This document shows positions 49,490 through 58,300 of a stretch of DNA of 64,000 nt, one piece after another. Source of the DNA: Engraulis encrasicolus (lineage: Eukaryota > Chordata > Actinopteri > Clupeiformes > Engraulidae). Location of the stretch: positions 9,688,063 to 9,752,062 of the forward strand of contig NC_085869.1 in NCBI RefSeq assembly GCF_034702125.1. The letters run 5' to 3'. The notes beneath the pieces were generated by a model that did not search any database, was not told the origin of the DNA, and saw nothing but the letters and a program-made list of their open reading frames with translations. Positions within the stretch are counted from its first letter, which is position 1; every line of letters begins with the position of its first letter. The position numbers and the translations under genes were made by a program.

Positions 49490-49551
<62 letters not shown>

Positions 49552-49583
49552 CACGCACACACACACACACACACACACACAGG

Positions 49584-49674
<91 letters not shown>
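49411..49674. repeat. Compound (AC)n with AGGCACGC interruptions
   Basis: About 260 bases of AC repeat with several ACAGGCACGCAC variants, suggesting internal duplication. It lies 0.5 kb upstream of the slc5a3 TATA box. Confidence 0.98.
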
Positions 49675-49675
<1 letters not shown>

Positions 49676-50084
49676 AAAGGACCAAAGCTGTGTAGGAATG
49701 TTGGGCCACTTTAAGGTACAGGCCTAATTGAATTTGTAGCCGAGATCAGTGAAGGGTGAATTCCTTTTTCTTCTTGTTATGCAATATTCCAGAATGGTCT
49801 GGCAAGACTTACAAAAAGAGGAAAAACTCTGTTCTACAAATTCTTCAAGAAATTCTAGGCTGTTCTGAAGCCTATTAGATGCCAAATAGGATTATTCAGA
49901 ACGTCGGAGAACAATTAATTAGGCTACAATGACATCATCAGTAACGCTGGAAATGTACAGTCTAAACTGCAAAGTTTAAGACAATAAAAATGGTTGAGCG
50001 TACAACCAAATAGATAAGCGACCCATCTTTTTCACGTTCTGCGTGGTTGTTATTATTTGTTTATTTATTATAGTGGCGTTTCCT

Positions 50085-50194
50085 ATTGGCTTCGCTTTTG
50101 ATGGGCGTGGCAAGAGCACGTTGTTTGGGCGTGACAGGCTGACTGTCATTCTAGGCTGGGTAGCAGGATGTTGGAAATCGCTAGCCTATAAAAG
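50085..50194 (+). promoter_or_regulatory. slc5a3: slc5a3 core promoter: TATA box, GC/KLF-type site, inverted CCAAT
   Basis: TATAAAAG lies at 50187-50194, GGGCGTGGC at 50103-50111, and ATTGG (CCAAT on the other strand) at 50085-50089. A GGAAA core (50172-50176) sits just upstream of TATA but does not fit the full tonicity element TGGAAANNYNY. The spacing is normal for a TATA promoter. Confidence 0.6.
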
Positions 50195-50216
50195 TAAGCG
50201 CTCTCGGCATGGTGTT

Positions 50217-50391
50217 ATCATCGTAGAACTAAAACTCTGGGTCGCCGTACCGAACCCAGTGGTGCGACTTGGATGGCAACATTGTATCAAAGCCGGTTGC
50301 TGATTGTATCAACTCTGGGCAGATAGCCGACCGACAGGAACAGACTACGGATGATTCTGCTTCATTCATTTCCGATCCCTGCTTCATCATA
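50217..50391 (+). other. slc5a3: Inferred slc5a3 exon 1 (non-coding)
   Basis: The start is placed about 30 bases after a TATA box; the end is the donor ATA|GTAAGTAA. No long ORF is present. A non-coding first exon joined to an exon holding the start codon is the arrangement I recall for mammalian SLC5A3. The transcript start needs RNA data. Confidence 0.5.
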
Positions 50392-51121
50392 GTAAGTAAA
50401 CCATTCAGCACCCTAGTTGAAGCGCAGGATGGGTTCATTAAAAAGCGAAATAGGCCTGTATAGAACTTAATTTACCATCTCAAAATAAGACATTAGTTTG
50501 CTAAACGGAACACGGCACACTATGTAGTCTCAGCTGAGTGTGGAGATATCTCCCTCTATCCTTCCATGACCCTCATAGTATCTTGCCTTGAAAACGTCAT
50601 TCTGGAAATTTCCTTCCGCGTGTCTCCGTCAGAAGCGCGTCTCACTGCCATACGCAGTTAAGCATCGTTCGTTGTAGGCTACCCACGGCTCTTGTGTAGG
50701 GCCTACAGACGTTTCTAAACACATATAGGCTAGTCTACTCATTCAGATCCCTGTCACGTAGGACCGAGTCCAGCGATAAGCGCAATGGCACCATCAGTCA
50801 AGCTAGCCTACAGCTTGAGGTGTTGTTTTAATATTGTCGTTAAAACAACATTCAAAACAAAACCGTTATTATACCATACTGCAAGTGTAAATGTTTGTCT
50901 TAGTAGAATGAAGTTTGAAATTAAACCAACCTTGCACTGCGTGGATTTTGCCATGTTGAGAGACTATTTTCTCGGGGTCGGCGGAATTTTACTTTGCTCT
51001 CTTCAGTTGTGATGTAGCCCACCCACCCACTGCAGGGACCCGCAAGAGACATTGCAAATCAATCTAGTTCTACAACTGCTTTCGGATCGAATAGTGGATT
51101 AAAACCCAACGACATCGCACC

Positions 51122-51440
51122 ATGGTACATCAGTGTGTATATACCAACTGCAATAATAAAGCCCACAGATGGGTATCGGCAAGTTTCCATTGGTTTCCGT
51201 GAAAGATGTCGAAAGAACCAAACTCTGGCTCCTGGCTGCAGGGCTACATCAACACACCGATGGAGACGCTCCGTAAGCTACCCCGGTGCTTTGCAGTGAC
51301 CATTTCAGTCCCGACGACTTCACAAAGTCCTTCTCGAAGTCTAATACCTACACGGAAAACTCTAAAAGTGTCCGCGGTGCCAACCGCATTCCCAGATCTA
51401 CATTTTGTGGCACGCACCAACAGTCTCCGAAGAACAGGTT
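51122..51440 (+). pseudogene. Degenerate THAP-domain fragment
   Basis: Starting at ATG 51122 the sequence reads MVHQCVYTNCNNKAHRW then SFHWFP, a THAP zinc-finger opening (C-x4-C), then a TGA at 51200. Shifting frame gives VERTKLWLL, then NTPMETLRKL in the first frame, then CSDHFSPDDF (the second half of the C2CH motif) in the shifted frame. At least three frame changes are needed and the AVPTxF motif is not seen. There is no intron after the first CxxxxC block, where THAP genes often have one, suggesting a retrocopy or transposase remnant. A further CxxC-containing open stretch near 52220-52310 could belong to the same remnant. Confidence 0.6.
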
Positions 51441-52580
51441 TGCTATGCTTTCTGCTTCTATGATGGTAGCCCAGTGGTATAATGGCTTCGCCTACGTTAG
51501 CCAAAACTTGGGCTAGAAGTTACCCCTTTGGATTGGCATATTGTAATGCTTTACTGTTATTTTGTGTAATTGCTGTGACAAATGGCATATAATTAGACAT
51601 GACTTGCCGTATTCCTTTGGATTCATAAGTTACGCAACGCTATGTGATCTGGCTTGACATTGTGAAATATGTCACTCGTAGCTCTAGTTATTATTACATG
51701 GAATGTTTTTTGAGACGAGATGGAATGGGAGGATGAAAGGGAGAAGAGTGTGCGTTCTGTTCGCCAACATGCTGTGTAGACACACGGGTCATCTAGTAAC
51801 AACCAAACATTGTTATGGCATATGTTTCAATGTTACGAAAGGTTTACAAAGTCGGACAGAAAGCATTACTCTTGATGTTTGCGAGCGAGGTCAGGGAGGG
51901 GGGGAAATCGTTCAGTTTTACAAACTTCAAAGATGTTGGAGTTCGCTCTATGGAAAAGTTATAGATGTGTCAAACGAAGCTAGGATTTGTACTAGGAATA
52001 TCACTCCGCGGCTGTCAAGCTTTCAAACCGGAACACAAATTGCTGATGGTGATCAAACATGATTGCAATGTTGGTTTAATTTCAAACTTCATTCTATCAA
52101 GACAAGTATTTACACTTGCAGTATGGTATAATAACGGTTTTGTTTTGAATGTTGTTTAAACGGGATAAGACTATTTTTGGGGGCAGGCTACTACCATCCC
52201 CGTTCACTTGCGCTAGCTTAGCAACATGGATATGAGAATTCACAAGGACTGCATGGAATGTGAAAAAAACGTTCTGGACACATTGTTTACACCCTGGCTG
52301 ACTCGGAAATGAGGTCTGGTGTCCAAAATCCCGGAGGTACACTTTAAGGCTCATAATCTAATGTCGCACACAAATCTAACACAACACTTGTGCCTGACAT
52401 GTGGTAGTGACCTGAAGAGCACTTGACTCCGAGGTTAAAAAGTGTCCAAAAGACAGTCTCTCTTCAAACTGCAGGCACAGGGGTAAGGTCAGAGTGAAAA
52501 TATGAAATGGGCCTTATAGGCTACTACCTACTAGGATATCTTGGTACATCGTCTGTTATGATTCTCATAACAGGTGCACC

Positions 52581-52757
52581 TTTAGGCCTTGCTGTGGCCA
52601 ACCGGTAGGGCACTCGTCTGCCATGCGGCTGACCCAGGTTCGATTCCTAGCCTTTGCCGACCCATCCCCGTCCCCCTCCCAATTTGCTTCCTATCCACCT
52701 CTCGCACTGTCCTGTCAAATAAAGTTGAAAAATCTAAAAAACTAAACTAAAAAAAAA
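52581..52757 (+). mobile_element. Intact tRNA-derived SINE with TSDs
   Basis: Direct repeats AACAGGTGCACC at 52569-52580 and 52758-52769. A box TGGCCAACCGG at 52595-52605, B box GGTTCGATTCC at 52637-52647 (exact consensus), a C/T-rich body, then AATAAAG and an A-rich tail. Related partial copies: 22533-22735 (-), 32715-32903 (-), 42885-43050 (+), 57786-57965 (-). Confidence 0.9.
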
Positions 52758-54532
52758 AACAGGTGCACCAGATGCAGGAGAAGAGTGCCACTGTAGTCTG
52801 AAACCAGTTAGTGCAGTGACATCTTCTCCTCTGCAAACATGAAGATGATTGGCAGGTTTACAGGGAGTGCTCTCAACTGTCTGCTATTATTATTATTATT
52901 ATTACTATTATTATTATATGGGTGTGTGTATATGGTTGAGCTGTAATGGAATTTTAGATGTTACTTTTTAAGCAGTTCAACAAACATTGAAAGGGCGATT
53001 TTTGGGATTAGGCCTATAGGCTGCTCTTGCAGAAGCAACAGCAGTAGATCAAGTGTGGCATTACGTATTGTAGTTATGAAAACGCTTTGATCACGAAAAC
53101 CAAAATATCCCGCTCAGATCTAATTGGACTAACGCTTCTGTCACCCTCCATTTAATGACCTTGGCCCCTTTGACATAATACAGGGCCTTTAGTAATGCAC
53201 TATGACTTGGTCATTCCCATTCTGGTAACAGCAAATTTATAATGGTGTGTCTTAGCAGCATGTCTTAACAGGTGAATGACCTCGGCCCCTTTGAAGTGGA
53301 GCTTGCCCTGCCATCTCCCTCTCATGCCTTATGCTCCAGCACACACAATTCTTATGTAAGAGGAAAATCCTGTAAAAATCTGAAGGTCGGAGAAACATTC
53401 ATCTTACATTTTTTTTAATCCGTCGAGTGCACCCAAAGATGAAAATTATCAGGAGCATAAAAGGCGAGCTATTTAAAAATATACATTACAGGAAGTCTAT
53501 GCCAGTCCTGTGTTCTTGACTTACTGACAGCATGTTTATTTATCTGACACCACACACTTGAGTAAACAACAGTGTTAAAAGTCACAAGATGGCTGCCGGT
53601 GATATGTGTGCTAAATATTTGTGTAAGAGAAGCTTGTTTGTGTCTGGCATGTATCCTATGCAGAAGCATTCAGAAGCAGCATCTCAGGGTGATCAAAGGG
53701 TTAAAAGCAGGGCTGATAGTATTCAGGCTCCATGCCTGATTTCACGCTTGACAGAGTTTGCAAAAATAAAAACATTGATAATCGGTTATTATTATCTCAG
53801 AAAGTGTTACAGGTTCAGGGTTTTCTTCTACTATCAGGCTTGAATAATGGTCATACACAGGCTATTAAATGTTTGAATAATGTGTCAAAATGGTCACTAT
53901 GCAGTATCTTGTTGTCATCGTTAGAGCAGAGTAAAAAGTTCAGGCTCAGGATTTTTTTTCCACTATCACCCCCCTGGTTAAATGGTGTGGCCCATTCTTT
54001 ATCCTTTATCGTGTGGAATTGCTTCAGTGTCTCTGACAGTGTCTGATCATGACTCCAAGTAAGTTAGTGTGTTGCATCCCAAAGCCGGTTCTACCAATAG
54101 GCCGACTAGACAATTGCCTAGGGCCCCCACAAAATCTGCCCTCTGTAGACCCCCCCCCCCCCCCCCAAAAAAAAAAGTCACCCTGCCATAGTAAATGCGA
54201 GCAAAACAAATTCAAGAGGGCACAATATCTATTGTATATTCTGCCAAGGGCCCCCAAGTGGTTGGTGGCCGTTGTGCCGTTGTTTTGTGCTTCTTATTAT
54301 TCTTGACAAAATAGGCCGCATCAATCCTTTATTGGTACATTTCTACAGTTTATGCCATTACATGATTTTGTTCCTTTCACTTTTTTGTTCTTTCATAATC
54401 ATAATAGTGCAATTGCATAGTTAATACAATGTAAAACGAATAAATTACAAATGGTAGTTTGTGCATTGGCTTTAGCTTGTCCCCATGACCACAGGCTCTA
54501 ACAACTTTGTCTTCTTCTTCGCTGTCTTGCAG

Positions 54533-55317
54533 GAATGCAAACTCTAGCCATTAGCAGACCAGAAGCCTGAAGCATCCAACGTGGCCCGCCACTATTTCAT
54601 CTCACAGACCACTGGATTACCTTACCTGCCTTGGAGCTCATACAAATGACTAGAGGCAAAAGGATAAACGTGATTTATTTTCTTTTGTTATACAAAAGCC
54701 TGACACTGGGATTTTAGACACTCAGATTGTATTCCACCTAATGACATTCTTTAACTCATCCAAAAGGAATTAAAAAGTAATTTCTTGACTAACTGTGAGA
54801 AGCAACTTCACCGAGAGATATCGCAACAAAGTGAAGAGCAGTCAACTTTTACACTAACTGAGAAATAAACAAAAACAAAAACAACTACCAACCACAATAA
54901 CAAGCAACAACAAATAAACAAATAAACAACAACAGCAACAGCATCATGGGTGGTGCGTTGATGGAGGGGGCGGACATCGCGGTGGTGGCCCTGTACTTCG
55001 TGCTGGTGCTGGCCATCGGCCTCTTCGCCATGCGGCGCTCCAACCGCAGCTCGGTCAGCGGCTACTTCCTGGCCGGCCGCTCCATGAACTGGGCAGTGAT
55101 CGGCGCCTCGCTCTTCGTCAGCAACATCGGCAGCGAGCACTTCATCGGCCTGGCGGGCTCGGGCGCGGCCAGCGGCTTCGCAGTGGGCGCCTGGGAGTTC
55201 AACGCACTGCTGCTGCTGCAGCTGCTGGGCTGGGTCTTCATCCCCGTCTACATCCACTGCGGCGTCTACACCATGCCCGAGTACCTGGCCAAGCGCTACG
55301 GCGGCCGCCGCCTCAAG
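54533..55317 (+). CDS. slc5a3: slc5a3 exon 2: 5' UTR end and first 124 codons (CDS from 54946)
   Basis: Acceptor cttcgctgtcttgcag ends at 54532 after a good pyrimidine tract. The coding part runs 54946-55317 and ends RYGGRRLK, phase 0, donor AAG|gtcaga. The 5' UTR part carries three short upstream ORFs and a CAA-rich stretch just before the start codon. Confidence 0.85.
54535..54773 (+). promoter_or_regulatory. slc5a3: Three short upstream ORFs in the slc5a3 5' UTR
   Basis: ATG-initiated ORFs at 54535-54570 (11 codons), 54646-54717 (23 codons) and 54741-54773 (10 codons) all close before the main start at 54946. If translated they could reduce or regulate initiation at the transporter start. 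Confidence 0.6.
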
Positions 55318-58300
55318 GTCAGACATTCTTTAAGTATGTAGAGATATGCCAATGTAATAGGTTTCTATGGACACTTAACATGACCAGGCAGGTTCCGGTC
55401 TGCCTAAAGGGGCATCATAATACTCCTACATTGAATAGAACAGTCCTACGGCGGCCGGCGCTTCAAGGTCAGACATTCTTTAACCCCGTAGTGCAGCACT
55501 ATGGCTCTCTGTAATGTCATGTCATAGCAATGTTGTTATGATGTAGGCCTAGTTCAGCATTTTCAGCAAGTGAAAAGGGTCGCCGGCGACCCCTGCTGCA
55601 GTAAGAGGCTACGTATGTAGAGATATGCCAATGTAATAGGTTGCTATGGGCACCTAACGTGACCAGGTTCCGGTCTGCCTAAAGGGGCGTGTCATAAAAC
55701 TCCTAGCATTGAATAGAACAGTCCTTAGGTCTGCCTAAAGGGGGATTTCCCTTGTAGACTTGCAACCGGCGAAGGTGTTGCGTCACTAGGAGGGCGCAGC
55801 CTGGCTAGTATCCCCCCCCCCCCTTGCAATAGTAGAACCCGGAAACAATGGGCCACTGGAATCTCTCTCTCTCACTCTACTCTCTCTCTACTCTCTCTGT
55901 CAAGGTGTACTTCGCGGCCCTCTCCGTCATGCTGTACGTCTTCACCAAGCTGTCGGTGGACCTGTACGCCGGCGCGCTCTTCATCCAGGAGTCGCTGGGC
56001 TGGAACCTGTACCTGTCCATCATCCTGCTCATCGGCATGACGGCCCTGCTGACGGTGACCGGCGGCCTGGTGGCCGTCATCTACACCGACACGGTGCAGG
56101 CGGTGCTGATGATCGGCGGGGCGCTGAGTCTCACCGTCTTCGGCCTGGTGGAGGTGGGCGGGCTGCAGGGCGTGCGGGAGAAGTACATGCAGGTGAGCCT
56201 GATTATTTTTCACCGACTTTCAAATATCTACGAGAATTGGTCTGACCAAGAGCGTGACAATTAACGTTTCCCAAAACAGCATGGTTGACCCGCCTCCCTT
56301 GGTTTGCTAATGGTTGTTTGCTTCTCAACATAGTGGGAGGGGTTCCCTTTTTCTCAGGAACTCAGGAACAGTATTTGTATTGCTCTCGGACCTGACTTAG
56401 AAGCAACTCTGAAGGTGTTGCGTCACTAGTGCCTCTTTTCCACTGCCGTTTTTCTGATAGGCCTACATCTCGACAAAACGCGACTCGGCCGCCACTTTTT
56501 GCTTTACGATTTAGCTGCTCTGTGCCTATTCGAAAAGAAAAAAGTGGCAGCCGGGTCGCGCTTTGTCAAGATGTAGGTCTACCAGAAAACCGGCAGTGGA
56601 AAAGAGGCATAGGGGACACAGCCTGGCTACATGCAGGTAGGGGTGGGTGATATAATGACGCTATTAAATCGGGAATCGTGAAATCGAGTACAATCTTGTC
56701 TGAAGTGGAGAAATAAATCATCTTGCAGTGAGGATGTTTGCTATCAGTATCTGTCTTCACTTTTAGTCGACATTATTGTATTTCAATTGTGCACTTGATG
56801 AGAGTGTCACCAGTGTGTTCACATTTAATTAAGTGATAATTACAAATTGCAAGTATATAAAATGCCTGTTTTTTGTTTTTTTGTTGATTTTATTTTTTCG
56901 ATGGAAGATAGTGATATAAAAAACTAAAGAATCAAGATTTTATGTTAATTAAAAAAAAATCATAAAAGTTGGAGCAGGCTTCAAGTTTTTCATATTTTGA
57001 GAGTGCTGACCAAAATATTGTACAATTGAAAAATGTGAAAAGGTTGCACCGTGCATAGATTCTTAATTATTACACATTTTTACATTGACACAGTGTAATA
57101 ACAAAGAATCTATGCATGGTGCAACCTTTTCTCTTTTTTCAAATAAAAAATTGTTGCATGACATTTTTGCCATATCGCCAGAGAGAGTAGAGAGAGAGAG
57201 ATTCCTTTGGCCCATTGTTTCCGGATTCTACTATTGCAAGGGGGAGGGGGGGGCCTACATTGGCATATCTCTACATTTTAAAGAATCTCTGATATCGCCC
57301 ACCCTTTACCTACAGGCGGTACCCAACGTGTCGGCCATCCTGGCGGCCAGCAACTACACCTACTCCTACACCAACTCCTGCCGCATCCACCCCAAAGCGG
57401 ACTCCCTGAGGATCCTAAGGGGCCCGCTGGACGAGGACATCCCCTGGCCGGGCTTCCTCCTGGGCCAGACCCCCGCCTCCATATGGTACTGGTGCGCCGA
57501 CCAGGTCATCGTGCAGAGGGTGCTCGCCGCCAAGAACATCGCCCATGCCAAAGGTATCTATCTATCTATCTATAGTATGTCTATCTATCTAGATATCTAT
57601 CTAGCTATCTATCTATCTATAGTATGTCTATCTATCTAGATATCTATCTAGCTATCTATAGTGCAGAGGGTGCTAGCCGCCAAGAACATCGCCCATACCA
57701 AAGGTATTAGTTAATTCATTCATTCATTCATTCATTCATTCATTCATTCATTCATTCATTCATTCATTCATCCATTTTTGTATTTGTTTATTTTGGCCTT
57801 TTTTGGCCTTCATTATACAGGACAGAGTGATAGTAGACAGGCAATGATCACGAGAGAGAAAGGACTAGAAAATGACCCAGGCTGAATTTAAACCTGGGTC
57901 CTCTTGGCACAGAATATACGGGTGGCATGTATAGTGCATTAGCACGCTATGCTGCAGCACGCTTCATGCCAAAGGTTATTAGAATATGGCTGCTGTGGAA
58001 GCAATGTCAATGGAAAACTGTTGTTATTTATAACACTTGCTACCACACCTCTCATTATTAGCCTACATATCCAGCATGTTGTTCTATTGACTTAAATATC
58101 TGTCCTTTCTTCATAAATAAGTAATTTCAAGTCCTTTGTATGCCCAGCGCATGTGAAGAAATTAATAATAAAGCTGACCTTGACTTTAATCTTGACCTTT
58201 GACCTTGACCTATAGGTTCCACGCTCATGGCCGGCTTCCTGAAGGTGCTGCCCATGTTCATCATCGTCATCCCGGGCATGATCTCGCGCATCCTGTTCGT

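Larger units (their letters stand above)
50392..54532 (+). other. slc5a3: slc5a3 intron in the 5' UTR
   Basis: About 4.1 kb from donor GTAAGT to acceptor tcttgcag. It holds a degenerate THAP-domain fragment (51122-51440), an intact SINE (52581-52757), an (ATT)n run (52879-52918) and a decayed transposon piece with poly-C/poly-A (54076-54260). No first exon of MRPS6 was recognised. Confidence 0.6.
55298..55725 (+). repeat. Tandem duplication of the exon 2 end plus intron start
   Basis: Copy 1 is 55298-55447 (20 exon bases plus 130 intron bases). Copy 2 is 55448-55725, longer only because a MITE (55484-55608) inserted in it. Both copies keep CTTCAAG or CTCAAG followed by gtcagacattcttta. The duplication post-dates the intron-forming insertion. 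Confidence 0.85.
55318..55904 (+). mobile_element. slc5a3 coding intron A: S-element bounded by 8-bp TSDs
   Basis: CTCAAGGT at 55312-55319 and GTCAAGGT at 55899-55906 bracket an element running 55320-55898, from CAGACATTCTTT to CTACTCTCTCT. The same termini occur in reverse orientation at 57180-57291, where a copy has the perfect TSD ATATCGCC. Donor (AG|GT) and acceptor (AG|GT) both lie in the TSD copies; the element supplies the CT-rich tract before the acceptor. Splicing restores CTC AAG GTG TAC, the presumed pre-insertion reading frame. The element was later enlarged by a 150-bp tandem duplication, a TTAA MITE and an X-element end (about 55758-55812). Confidence 0.85.
56193..57315 (+). mobile_element. 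slc5a3 coding intron B: two transposons at one 8-bp target, with a nested third
   Basis: Order: CATGCAGG (56186-56193), X element (56194-56629), CATGCAGG (56630-56637), hAT-like G element (56638-57308, ends TAGGGGTGGG and CACCCTTTA), CCTACAGG (57309-57316), then exon 4. The donor uses CAG|G of the first copy plus the first base of X; the acceptor is CAG|G in the third copy. No sequence is left over for an older intron. Nested inside are a 180-bp inverted-repeat MITE in X (56430-56611) and an S-element in G (57180-57291, TSD ATATCGCC). Confidence 0.85.

Noticed and set aside
49281..49709. Several overlapping long frames on both strands
   Set aside because: They are Thr-His or Val-Cys repeats from the (AC)n tract.
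50170..50180. Tonicity-responsive element upstream of slc5a3
   Set aside because: TGGAAATCGCT has the GGAAA core but a G where TGGAAANNYNY requires a pyrimidine; not enough to call.
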